A stretch of DNA of 64,000 nt from Nemopilema nomurai (lineage: Eukaryota; Cnidaria; Scyphozoa; Rhizostomeae; Rhizostomatidae), in the NCBI GenBank assembly GCA_003864495.1, contig ML133440.1, positions 296,665 to 360,664 on the forward strand. The letters run 5' to 3'. Every line of letters begins with the position of its first letter. Position 1 is the stretch's first letter. Made by a program: the position numbers and the translations under genes. Under the pieces are notes generated by a model. That model did not search any database. It saw nothing but the letters and a program-made list of their open reading frames with translations, and was not told the DNA's origin. Shown one piece after another: positions 45,232 through 57,991 of the stretch.

Positions 45232-46624
45232 AAACATCGAAAACGCTATAGGCATTCATACATCTGAATTTCTGCCATAAATTCAGAAAAATTTAAAATT
45301 TCTCTAGAATTTATTTTGTTGAGCATCTACCATCTTGAAAGAAGCTTATGATAAGAAAACTAATTTGCATCACTGTCGTTCTCAGTCGTTTCGAGTCATT
45401 GGAATGTTTTCATTAGAATTTTGGGTGGTTACCAGTCTTCCTCGGTCGTTTTGGCTCGCTAAGAAGAGCCAGGCCTACATGGATCCACCCTATCGCTAGC
45501 CTCAAAAGAAACTTGTCCTTCAAAGAGAATTAAGGCCAAGAGACAAAATCACAATATTCCAGGGTCATTTCTCCGATCAAAGGATCTTTCCACGAATAAG
45601 GTTAAATATGTAACAATGATTCTCTACGGTTGTTCCGCGACGTCGATTCGTTCTCGTAAAATCAGGCACAGTTTTCCACAAGCACTGTCCTCCCGAACAT
45701 GCAACAATAATAAATGATAACCTAAACCATACAATGTATAAAACCATACTTTGTGTCGATAAGATCTTTCGCAAGCATCTTGTCACGTTAATGAATCATT
45801 GAGAATCTAAACAAACGTATATTAACAAAACTTATCGCTCTCAACCTTCACTTCAACTCTAACTCCAATTCCAACTTATTCTTGATGCATCACGCCCAAA
45901 ATTAGCATAAGCAAGAACTAATTGAAATATAACATAGTTATGCATTTGCATGAGAAATAGTGAATACAAACGATTTTACTTCCAAGATTAAATATATAAA
46001 CTGAAAAATGATGCCAAATATCCCTAGAGAAATAACTACTGAATCAAAATGTTTACTTAAATATCAAAAGGAATTATAAACAATCGAATGTACGAAAAAA
46101 ATTCCAAACTAGCACTTTAGCTAAATGGACCTTGGCTAATTTGCAGCGCAAATCGAAAAAGACAATAAACACTTCCACAAAATGAAAAGCACAGAGATTG
46201 TTGGCATAATCTATGGAACTCTATGGAAACACTTGAATGAGACACGTTTTAGTTTTCTCATGTTACATAGGAAGACTGCATTCAAGCTAGCTGCCTTTTG
46301 TACCTTGCAATTTTTGTTTCCCCTCTTAATCATCAGTGAACATGATTCTTTGCGTGTCAGCCCTCACTACAAAGCTCCCTTTTGATTTTGGCGATGGAAA
46401 AGTACTTAGGAAGTCTTCTAGAACAATAATTCAAGGTTAACTTCATTTAATTGTTTCAGAATATGAATTTCTAAAGCATGGTTGAAAGTTCCTCATGCTT
46501 GAAGCTTGTGGTTGCGATACTCTAACTTAAGTGAATAGCATCTTCATGCACCGCATCCAGTCGCGCTATTCGAATCATTTCTCTTGAGTCGTATGCACTT
46601 TTGGCAGACAAGAAGTACAAAGCA
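45232..46624. other. Upstream region of gene E
   Basis: Aligns to the upstream region of gene D, with about 385 extra bases at 45588-45973 (AT-rich, no open frame, no clear terminal repeats). It should include the gene E promoter and 5' UTR. Confidence 0.5.
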
Positions 46625-49600
46625 ATGCCTACAAATCTGCAAGGTATGCTTCAGTTTGAAACATTATTAAAAACAATGTGCCTCGAACGAAAAACTAACA
46701 AGCGCAAGCCCATCTCAACTCGTTTCTATAAACCCACTGCGGAAGTGTTGGGAATTAAGCTCAGAAAAAAATTCTATCAGAGGCTCCTGGCAACTGGACG
46801 ACGTGAAAGAGGTCCAAGTATTACAAATAGAAGTGCATGAAGACACAGAATAGAGATTACAAAGCCTGTAATCTCTATTCTGTGACGAAGACAATAAAGC
46901 CAAGCATGTTAGCGAAAGCAGACCGTGGTTTTTAAAAGCGTCATAAGGATTTTAAGACATTCTTACATTGAATTGCTAAATCTGGACAGCTCCATGTAGT
47001 GTAAAAACAGCCTTTTTATATAGGGTAGACCTGCCTCGGGGATACTTGTGGTTGGGTATTTTTAGCTCTCATCAAATCGCATAGTAAGTGTTAGTTGCTA
47101 TATTTGAAAAAAAACTTTAGTTTACTGCGAAAGACTGTAACCGAATGGGGACGATAGGCCCAAACAAAACATTAATACACTACTGAGTCACGTGACTACT
47201 GAAGGACAGGGGTACAGCAAGGAGGTTCCCTACATAAGGTCTTTTCTATCATCTTCCAAATAAATATAACTGAATATTTACTTTTTATCGCCAGAGAATA
47301 TGCCAAAGACAAATCCATCAGCCTACGAAAAACATCCTGCGAAAGAATCACCATGGTCTGAAATCATAAACGAGTCAAAGGCACTGGTGAAGTTGGCAGT
47401 AGGAACAAGTGTGAACTCTTTTTTCTCATTTTTCATACCAGTTTGCACAGTGCTCATTGTTGGCCACAAGGGAAAGGTCTTTCTCGCAGCCATTGGCCTG
47501 GCCATTTCTGTGTGCAATATTTCAGGGTTATTTCTGGTCGTTGGATTGGCATCTGTTACTGAAACTCTCTGCTCCCAGGCATATGGTGCAAAGGATTTTA
47601 GAAGATTTGGAATTTTGATACAGCGGACAATTATCATAACCTTTGTGTCCATTCTTCCGACATGTGCTCTTTGGATCAATATGGATAAAGTTCTTGTTCA
47701 CCTTGGACAAGACAAGGCTGTAGCGCTGTGCGTATTTTTCATGTTCTCAAATTTTTCCTCCAACAGCTTTATTATCTAACTAATCTTCAGTGAATTCTCA
47801 TTGTAGCCCACCATTCTCATTTTAACTTTCTTAATCGAACACACCACTCATACCAGTGGACAACACTTCGGTTATTTTCCTAAGTTTGCTTAATTTGAGG
47901 AGTGCCAGAGTATGAAAAAACTGATTCCGCTATGTCTAGCTATTGAAAACAGAATTATAGATTAATGAAACGTCTATTAAACGACTCCATGTAAACGAGG
48001 CCAGATAAAATTAACTTCCATGACCAACTTAAAATATCATTTAATATTATAAAACATTTTAAAAATTATTAAACAATTTAATTGAATGTTTAAAGGCAAA
48101 TTGCACTAATAATAATAATGCTCTCGATTACTTTTATTTGATAGTCATTTCACACCCAAATTAACTCTTCTGTTTGTCTCTCGATGTCCTTCCTGTGCTA
48201 CATAGAATTACCCTGGGCACAGGGAATTTCTATCAAGTTAACAGAATTACCCACCCCAAGGGTAGTCCATTTTGCTCCTACCGATAAGACGCTCAGACTA
48301 GGCTCACCCAAAGGGATGTCCAATTTTCTCTGCATTGATTTGTGCAAATCATTGAACCTTTCCATCGAAGATTTATTTTGAGCTGTGAATTAAATTGTCA
48401 ACTATTCACATGAATTCCTAGCTATCTGATCAAAACGTTTTTTTCTCCCTCGGTCTTTAAAAAGCTTTTAACACACTATTCCATCAATGTCAACTTCTGT
48501 TTTAGAAAGATTTGCAGCTATAATTCTCATTAAACTTCAATTTTTCACTGTCAACATAGTTGATAATTCATTATGAACATAGTTGATAATTCATTATGAA
48601 CATAGTTGATAACTCATTATGAACATAGTTGGTAATTCATTATGAACATTGTTGATAATTCATTATGAACATAGTTGATAATTCATTATGAACATAGTTG
48701 GTAATTCATTATGAACATAGTTGATAATTGGTTACGACATAGTTAATAATTCATTATGAACATAGTTGGTAATTCATTATGAACATAATTGATAATTCAT
48801 TATGAACATAGTTGATAATTGGTTACGACATAGTTGATAATTCATTATGAACATAGTTGATAATTCATTATGAACATAGTTGATAATTGGTTACGACATA
48901 GTTGATAATTCATTATGAACATAGTTGGTAATTCATTATGAACATATTTGATAATTGGTTACGACATAGTTGATAATTCATTATGAACATAGTTGATAAT
49001 TCATTATGAACATAGTTGATAATGGTTACATAGTTGATAATTCATTATGAACATAGTTGTAATTCATTATGAACATAGTTGATAATTGGTTACGACATAG
49101 TTGATAATTCATTATGAACATAGTTGGTAATTCATTATGAACATAGTTGATAATTGGTTACGACATAGTTGATAATTCATTATGAACATAGTTGATAATT
49201 CATTATGAACATAGTTGATAATTGGTTAAGACATAGTTGATAATTCATTATGAACATAGTTGATAATTCATTATGAACATAGTTGATAATTGGTTAAGAC
49301 ATAGTTGTAATTCATTATGAACATAGTTGGTAATTCATTATGAACATAGTTGATAATTGGTTACGACATAGTTGATAATTCATTATGAACATAGTTGGTA
49401 ATTCATTATGAACATAGTTGATAATTGGTTACGACATAGTTGATAATTCATTATGACATAGTTGATGATTCATTATCAACAGCGTTAGCACAACAATGCA
49501 TTCAGTTTATTCAGTTACTTTTTAGGCATGCCGGTCAATTTGCAATTAATTACATCCCAGGCTTGATTGTGAGTTTTTATCTAGTTTAAAAAACTGAATT

Positions 49601-52600
49601 GCTTCTATCATTTATTGGTTCACTTTTGGAAGACGAAAATTACAGTAGCATTTTGGGCGATATTTGACATCGTTCTCAGGTAATGAATTTTCCAGGAAAA
49701 TTTGAAGCTTTTAGTTGACTTGGAATTTATATTTTAACCAGCAATTTTAGGGAGTTATACAATGATGGTTTATCGCTAATTTTTTCTCAGAATCCTTGAC
49801 GAAACCTTGTTAAACATTCATTATAAGAATTGTTTCTTCTAACATTTTTTTAATAATTTTTCAACTGTTTGTTTTCAGTTCTTTTATACTGTATAATGTA
49901 TTATCAAGATACCTGGCTTGTCAGGCAAGTATCTATCAATGCATTCATTTTAGATTAGTTGCAGAATCCAGTTTTGGTCTTTGTAAAGTTTTCAATATCA
50001 TATAAAAAGCATCTTTTTACCTAAAGGTCCATCATTTTGGCTCCAACTCTGATAGATTTGTAGATGGAAAAATTCAAGTAGCCTTCAACCAAATAAATCG
50101 AGCATAAAATATGTTAGAAAATTTAAATCTATAATATGTGCGGAAATCTTACTTCACATCTTTAATCTTTCCGTGCCCCAACTCTTTGCTTGAATCATGT
50201 AAATTTTTTACTCCTTTTTTGACAATCACCCTTCTTTTACTTCGCAGAACATTGTTTACCCGATATTCTTTGGTTCCTTTCTTGCATTTGTGGTCAATAT
50301 CGTGTTTTGCTACCTCTTTGTTTACCAGTGCGATTTCGGATTTCAGTAAGTCATTTTCAATTTCTTTTGATACGAAGCCTTCATAAGTTTGTGTTTACTA
50401 ACGAAGAGATAAAGTGAAGAAGGTGGTACGACTACCTTTCCAGAGATTTTGCAAGTCCAATTTTTGGTGAGTTCCGATACGTTAAATGCAAAAATCGATG
50501 ATAACGGGTATTTCCCCGAAGTTACGAGGTACAAGGAAGCCTCAAAATCTGATTAAGAATCTGAATCAAAACCTGAATCAAACTTTAAATCAAAATCTGA
50601 CTACTTCTCGTCAGCTTCAATATGCTTGATCTCATCCGGTAGAATTCTAAATGAATTTGTTTCCCCTTCATCAGCGTCGTTTTCAGAATTATCAGACACA
50701 TTTCTGAGGCATGTAAAGCCCGGTCCTTCTTTTATTTCAAAGATTAAAGACATCAGCTGATGGGCCGCTTCATCTGTTGGTCGGCAAAGACTTTTGTCCC
50801 AAACCTTCACACTTGACAACAGTTCAATGAAAATAGAAAATAACTCAAATTTACAGCCTTTAAACAGAAGAATTTCAATTATTCTAAACTATGGTTTCCT
50901 CATTGAAGTATTTACAATGGTATGAATATTTCAAAAATAGGTTTTTCAAAATGGGGAGACATTGTTATCTATAACTTAATAGGTGACAACATCCAACAAA
51001 ATCCCCACCCTCTTCTCTTTTTTCCTTGCCAGGTCTACAGTGATGAAGCAAAGGTTGCTGACATAAGTCACGTTGCATTTTGATTGCAATGAAATGTCAT
51101 TCTGACAAATCTTCACAAATGTTAAAACTTTCATAGTTGCAGACATTGCCCCAAATGTGACACCATTTTCAAGTGTGACAAGCTTTACTTGAAGTTGTGA
51201 CTGCATTTTGCTCTTTTCTTTCAGGGGCGCAGCATTTGCACTGGATTTGGCATACTTATCATTTAGTGTCTATGTCATCATTGTCATTTTGCTCAACAAG
51301 ATACACCAGAAGACATGGCATGGTATTCTGTATTTTTGTACAAATAGTCAAACATTTCTGTTTTCGTTATCAACATCATCATTACATAGCTCATAGTCAT
51401 CATTATTTTCCCTAATTTGATCATGGTTTGCGCCTATTTTATCCGACATTTCTATGAGCAGGACTCGTAAATTGAAACCATTTTTCCCTTGACATTTTTC
51501 TACGCTCTCTTCGCGTGTAGCGATTAATCGACTGCTTGATGCGGTATAACTTGTCTTGGACACCTATTCTAAAGTGAATTGCTTGCAATTTCATTTAGGC
51601 TGGTCAAATGAATGCTTTCTCGGATGGATGGAGCATATACAACTTGGGGCTTTTACAGTCTCTCTGACGTTGATGGAATTCATTGTTTACGAGCTAGGAA
51701 TCATTGTCGTGGGTAGATGCCTTTAACACACGTTTTTGTGTTTCAAAGCCTGGCATTGTTCGGTGAAATAGCTAAATATTTTAATAGAAACGGTAGCTGC
51801 ATTGACGAAAGCCCCCGTGTGTTTTTGTTGCTCCAGGTGCAAATGGCTTAGGCCGTAATCGTGATAATAAATTGCAGTCAGTTATGCTAGACGAATTTGC
51901 AAAATTACCTGATTTGAAACCTTTTTTCAATGTGTTTAGATTCTTTTGAAATCTTTGCTAGGTACATTTGGAAGTACAGCACTAGCCGTTTTGACAGCCA
52001 CAATGTACATTGTTGGAACGATATACTTTGTAAGTAAAACCATTTTTCATTCTCATGGCTCTAAGAACATGGTCGAGCCTAGTGTTAAGTCTGGTGCATG
52101 CATGCTCATTTAATGGGGCAAATAAGAAGGACAAGAATTCACGAAACGCTTTTTGAAGTTTTTGAAAAAAGTTCTTTTAAAAGATTTCTTTTATCGTCGT
52201 AAAAAGGCAAGAGTTGACTTCTACAATCAGCTCTATTTGTTCCAATCCATGAAAACCTTGCTACTGTGTTTAATTGGCAATCTTTACTTTTTTAGATAGT
52301 GTATGGTATAAGCATAGGCACGGCTATCAGAACTGGCAACTACCTTGGAGAAGGAAACTATGAAACGGCAAAAGTCACTGTGAAAGCTGGTTTGCTTGTG
52401 TCACGTAAGTCAATTTTCAAAAGAGTATTTTCTTTCTTCTACCGGAGGGATTTTAAGTTTTGTTGCTTCAAAGCAAAATTTAAATGTGTTGATCTTTCTC
52501 CAACCCTATTCCATTATTTCAATTCATTCTTCTTAACCATTTATGTTTTTGAGGCTAAAAATATGACGTTCTTCAACATGAGCCCATATACCTTTTTGGG

Positions 52601-55600
52601 GCAAATTTGGTTGCTAATAAGTACGATGTAATGCGATTTTAAATATTTTTAAATGGTGTAGAAAGGACACTAATCTTAGCCTTCCTTGTGATTCCCTATT
52701 AGAATTTTACTGACAATGACAACTACAACAGTTTTAATGTAAACAGGCTTATAATTACAGTAATTGAATCCACTATAATGATCCTTATTATATTCTCTGT
52801 ACGGCACCAAAGATATTTTCTGTATTGATCGTTTATTGATCTTATCATATATTGACCGTTGGAAATTGTATTCAACAGTCAATCACCATTCCATGTGGAA
52901 TCGTACTTGTTGCGGCTAAGGACCTAATTCCATACATATTCACAAGCGACAGGTTGGTCAAAATTGAATTATTCATATAGCTGTATGCTTAGTTTGTTGA
53001 TGTTTTTAGCTGTATGCCTCGAAGTGTGCTAAGGCAACAAGCAAAATTCAACGAAATAATCTGCATCAGAAGTGGATTTAATAATCAAATTTGAAGTGAA
53101 TGAAAACCACCTGAACCTACCATTTCTATTCCAAGATCAATCTTCTTTGGTTACTGAAACATGTTTCTAATTCTGACTAGATATTTCCACTGAGCAGCTA
53201 GTTGGGTCAACTAAGCTCGTATTAAAAGAGGTATTTAACTAAAGCCAACCCATATGAAGGATATTGTCTGGTCATGCTGTTGGTTTTTCCTCTAGAAACT
53301 TTGCTTTGCTCCATTTCCAAGCAAATTTTTCTCATACTCTTTATCTCATAGAAATGTAGCAGGAAGAATATCAAAAGTCATTGTTATCGTTATTCCAAAT
53401 GTAATTTTCGATGGACTGCAGGTATTTATTTCAATAATCAGCTATGAGCATCGAACAACCTACCTAAATGCCGCCCATCCAATGCGGTTTTCCAATTTTC
53501 AAGGACATTGACTGATGTACGGAATAGCTGCACCGTAGCAAAAATCTCAATACGTCACAGCTAGCCAGCATATAAATAAAGAACTTACCTCACATAAGGA
53601 ATAACACAGTGTACTGCTCGAGTAAGAGTATGCAGTAGCTACTTATGTTTCGACAGCCAGCTGTTGCAAATTTTGTTTCATGTTGCATTCTAGACAACAT
53701 TGATGGGGGCCGTTCGTGGTCTTGGATATCAAAAGTATGGTGCATTAATTAGCTTCATAAGCTACATATGCATTTCAATTCCGTTCTACCTTCTTCTGAT
53801 ACTCCAACTTCATTTAACCCAAATCGGTAATACGGTTCTCCTTTCTTACTGATATTTATACTGACTTCAAGTCAGAACTTAAATAGCTGAATTAATTTTT
53901 GTTCTCACAATCTTGATTGTTAACTTTAGTTTTCATGCAACAATTGTCCGTTTAAGCCACTGATACTAATTCAATTTCCACTTTTATCGTTATCGGGCAC
54001 AATGCATAATTTTATGGCCAACATGCTTGCTCAGTTGACAGTCCTAATACTCCCATCTTATCCCGAGGAATGTTAAGAGAGAAAAACATGGCATTAACCA
54101 GGATAACATTTATGATATTAATAATAGTTATGGTGCCATGGAAAATACCAAGTGATGTCACAATCATGCAATATCTTGTCTTGTACATAACCTAAGTGGC
54201 TAAAGAAAATTAAGCTATGCAGAATCATTCTCTGTAAATCTTCGGTTACTAGTTATGCAAACGTTTTAGAGGAAATGTTGTCATTTGCAGCTAAGTTTAT
54301 TCTCCTTTTTAATTTTCTTAATGTTTTCCTAAAAACCGTTCCTCGTCTTCTTTTCTATTTTCCTAAGTAATTTGTTCTGAATATGTTTAAGCCATTCAAC
54401 AATGTGATATTTCCTTGCTTTAATTTACTGGTAATTAAAGCTGTTCTATTCATTGTTTAATATCTTACTTGCCAATATCCACTGTTTAGCCATTATTTAG
54501 CTAGAAATCGAATGAAGTTTAAGTAGAATTTGTTACGTATTCACAGCTTGCAATTATTTCTAAATTTAGGGATGTGGCTTGGATTGCTCGTTGGCATCTT
54601 GTGCCAGGTCAGTTTATGTCTCCATTCAATCTAACAAAATCCTAATAATCCAGAACTTTAGGATAGCTAGTTGAATCAAAGCCAACAATCTTCTTACTTG
54701 TAGGTCTCAAAGGAAGTCTTAAAAGGCTAATTTTCAAAAAGTAACTGGTTAAAAAACTAAATTACCTGCTTTTGATTAACTGACAATCTTTGCATTAAAA
54801 TTGCGTAAAAATTATTTGTCTTCCATCAATTTTGAGTCAGGTTGATCTTTCTGTCATTCCAAATAAAACTGAAATATTTTTGCAGCCTTTTTGTTCTATA
54901 GCCTTTCCTCTACTTTATGCATGAATGGTTACATTAAATTATGCACTCCTTAGATTACTGGCGCTGCAGTTATGCTTCGCAAAGTTAGCTGGAAAGAACG
55001 CTCAAATTTGGTAAGTGTTTCCTAGTACATTACGACCTCTTACTTATCTCAGTTGATAAGGTTCAGTGCTTGCGATTTGTATTTGAAAGTGGGGGGGGGG
55101 GGGCAAAATGTGAAGATTTTGAAACGATTTATGCACAACCTAAGAGAATGAAGCAATAAAAGAGAAGAAAGAAGTTAGAATATTGCCTCCTTTTTTAAAT
55201 CAATGAAGCGAGAGAAGAGTACAATATCAAAGTCAAGAAAAAAAGAGAATAAGGAAGACCAAGTGGGATATATTCAAAGAGGATGCTGTGCCTGACACGA
55301 ACGATGTTTTACTTCCGAAAACTGAAAGAAACTAGAAAAGTGGATGACAGCAGAGATTTTTGACCTGTTAGAAAAACATAGACAACAGAGAGGCAATGAT
55401 AAAATCAAATACCAGGAAATTTATAGCATCATCAAGTGGAAAGTATCATAAAGTCGAAAGATTAGCATGTCCTTATGGAAAAAGATGAGATCATAAAGCA
55501 ATGAACGGAATATATCACCCGGAATATATCACCGATTTATTAAAAGAGGCGAAAGAAGAGAAATGCCAAGTATGATGAGTGAAAATGACGGTCCAAGACT

Positions 55601-57549
55601 CTTTTTGCTTGAAGTTCGATCAGCAGTTCAAAGAACGAAGAATAACGAGACAGTTGATCCAGAGTCTGGAAGATTTTGGAATAGATAAGCTGTCGGCGAG
55701 TCATAAATGAAATAGATAAGTCAGGTACAATACCTAGCGAGTTGAGCACGTCAAGCTTCATTGCTTTATCCAATAAATCCAAGGCCGAAATGTAAGTTAT
55801 GCAGCACCATTAGCACCATGAGCCACGATAAAATGTTCTACTAAAGGTACAGATTACTCGTGCTGAAAGCAAAATTAGAGAAGAAAGGTACAGTGTGGAT
55901 TTATTGAAGATTGCGACATGTAGCGCCATCTTTAAATTAAGAATAATGTCAGAGCGGGGTATAGAAGTGAACAATGATACCTACGTTTGCTTCCTAGATT
56001 ACGCTCTGGCTTTGAAACGGTTAAAAATGCAGAATTAGCGTAGATTCTTAAAGAAAGTCAACTTCTAGTTGATAAAGAAACTTGTACTGGAATCAAAGTG
56101 CGGCAATACGAATCGGAAAAGAAGTTGGTGATTTTGAAAACATAACGAAGCTGAGTTTGAAAACAAAACCGGATTTGTTTAACATACATGGTAAATGGAT
56201 CCTGCATGAAAAAGAAGACTCATTTACTACAAATACGCCTTCCCTCCTAAACTCAGTCAATTTTTCTTGATAACTGATTGCATTCATTGTGCCAGTTGTT
56301 ATACCGTGCCAACCTGGGATAGGCCATTACTGCAAGTATTTTGCTTGGAAGAGTAATTTCTATCGGCTTAACTAGAAGAAACCCTTTGATTATTACCACT
56401 ATTAATTATTACCCAGATAAGAGAGACAATTGCTGCAGAGACAAGGATGCCTCTTGAAGGTGACAAAGATGCTTTCAAGGATGCTTCCTTCAATAAAGTA
56501 CTTGGTGCCAGTCTTCTAGAGAAAGACAAAGTAGAGTCAATCGAAGGTGAGCTTTGCATCACGTTTTTTGTTGTTTACACCAGTTCAAATCAATTTATCT
56601 TTTGTATTTATATTTATGAAATTGTCTAAGGGGTGTCAATGTATTGAGAATTCAAAGCAACTAGCTTCTGGGGCACTTTTCATTTCGCAAAGTGCCCATT
56701 TTTCCTCAATGTAGAATGTGAAATAGCGATAAACAGCTGCCAAAACATGACTGGGATACGGATTGAATTGTTTGACTTACTTCAAAGGCATATGAAATGT
56801 CAGTCTTTGTAAGGCCAATTCTGGTAATTTTGATACCAAAGGAAGTGAGTTTGATTTTTAAACTATGGACCTAAGTATTCCATAATTCGTAAAGGTGAAT
56901 TAGATACGATAAATTGATTAGTTACAATTGCTTGAACGCAAATACGTCTTTTACGACTGCTGTCGCCTGAAAAAAGAACGGAATGAACTCGTTTGCATCT
57001 TCAAACGGTTTCATTGCAAGAACAAAACTGACTCTTCAAAAGAACACTGCAAGGACAATCCATAACAGACGTAAGGTCTTCGGGTTCTTACAGACCTAAA
57101 ATTTGAACCAGCATGCAATCGATACTACAAATTTACATTAATTGAAAAGAATTGAAAATAATTTGAAAAGAGACAGTCTTTCCCGTACGTGAAGCCCCCT
57201 GAATTCTCAGCTTAAGTGCAAAATCAGAAAGTCTTAGAAGCTCCTACCGGCCAACATAATTTTTATCCATTATGCTGCTAAAAAGAGTGATTATATGCTA
57301 CGAAACTTTTAACCCTGATTTTAGGCTAAGAACCAACGGAGGTTTCCTCAAAGCAATTATTTTTTAGAGTCTGAATTCGAAGATGGAGCTGAAGGAGAAA
57401 GTCTGTTAACAGATGACAAAACAGAAAATCTAGTAAGCAAACATGTGACAAGAACTTCCACAAATCTGGAGATTGTTATCAAAGTATCAATTGTAAGCCT
57501 CTTTTTTCTATTGGTTGCCGCTTCATTAGCAATTAAAATTCTTTATTAA
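46625..57549 (+). CDS. MATE-family transporter gene E, recent copy of D with two frame breaks
   Basis: Exons: 46625-46643, 47295-47727, 49526-49568, 49879-49924, 50248-50345, 51225-51322, 51599-51712, 51962-52029, 52296-52404, 52879-52952, 53352-53421, 53694-53826, 54570-54607, 54954-55010, 56417-56546, 57368-57549. Exon 2 is about 98% identical to that of D. Exon 4 is 46 bp instead of 45 because of an extra T in a T run (TTCTTTTATACTG), giving an in-frame stop (TAA) within six codons. Exon 10 is 74 bp instead of 76 because GG is missing right after the acceptor. All other exons are open and splice sites are kept. Both helix-7 glutamates are kept (MEFIVYELG). The gene is either a very young pseudogene or an intact gene with assembly indels. 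Intron 4 is GC-AG. Confidence 0.85.
46844..46884. repeat. Perfect 17-bp inverted repeat (hairpin) in intron 1 of gene E
   Basis: Left arm CACAGAATAGAGATTAC (46844-46860), 7-base loop, right arm exactly complementary (46868-46884). The matching site in gene D has the left arm but unrelated sequence in place of the right arm. Confidence 0.95.
48553..49481. repeat. Expanded 23-bp minisatellite with higher-order structure, intron 2 of gene E
   Basis: About 930 bp of the GAACATAGTTGATAATTCAT(TAT) unit, against about 255 bp in gene D. A variant unit with TGGTTACGACATAGTTGATAA recurs every two to four standard units and is absent from the D array. The array ends about 45 bp before exon 3. Confidence 0.95.
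55110..56275 (+). mobile_element. Old LINE reverse-transcriptase fragment in intron 14 of gene E
   Basis: A fuller version of the fragment in gene D. Degenerate plus-strand reading includes WDIFKEDAVPDTNDV, GFIEDCDM, a segment near 55985-56010 resembling the FxDYxxAF box of RT (LDYALAL region), KNAELA, and at 56082-56270 MYWNQSAAIRIGKEVGDFEN with DLFN after it, as in LINE RTs (NLYWxQxAxxR...SPDLFN). Many stops and frameshifts. It predates the D/E duplication because both copies have it. Confidence 0.65.
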
Positions 57550-57584
57550 ACAATCTTCTTTTTGTTTAGTAAACAATCTTCTTT

Positions 57585-57991
57585 CGGCCTTGATTTCGTA
57601 CTCTCTTTGCTTTGCATCTAAGCATGATTATCTGCTACATTTTTATTGGCACAAACACTTCACTTGCTCAGAATATTGTTTGCTTTAGAGGAACGTACTT
57701 GTAGAGAAAATAGTTTTGATTGCCAGGTTGTTTGATAGCAAGAAATTATAGTTGCTCCACCATTTCATTCGATAAACGGCTTTAAAAGTTTGGTTAGGAC
57801 CTTCTGCTGGTGTTGGTTTTATGAAGTCAGAGTTAAATGCCGAGCCGATTTATTCCCGTCAGCGAAAACTCTCTCGAACACATTTGTGCCTTTGCAGTTT
57901 ATTTTACTATTCTCAGCAGACTCTATTTAGAAACCACGTAAATAGATAAAGAATTGATGATTTATGCTGTCTCCCTTTGAAGAATGGCATG
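57585..57991. repeat. MATE 3'-flank repeat, copy R3 (right edge of the duplication)
   Basis: Starts 36 bases after the gene E stop; its first part is shortened relative to R2. Homology ends at GAAGAATGGCATG (57991). Beyond that the sequence is unique, whereas R1 and R2 continue into Harbinger sequence. This marks the right boundary of the duplicated array. Confidence 0.85.
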
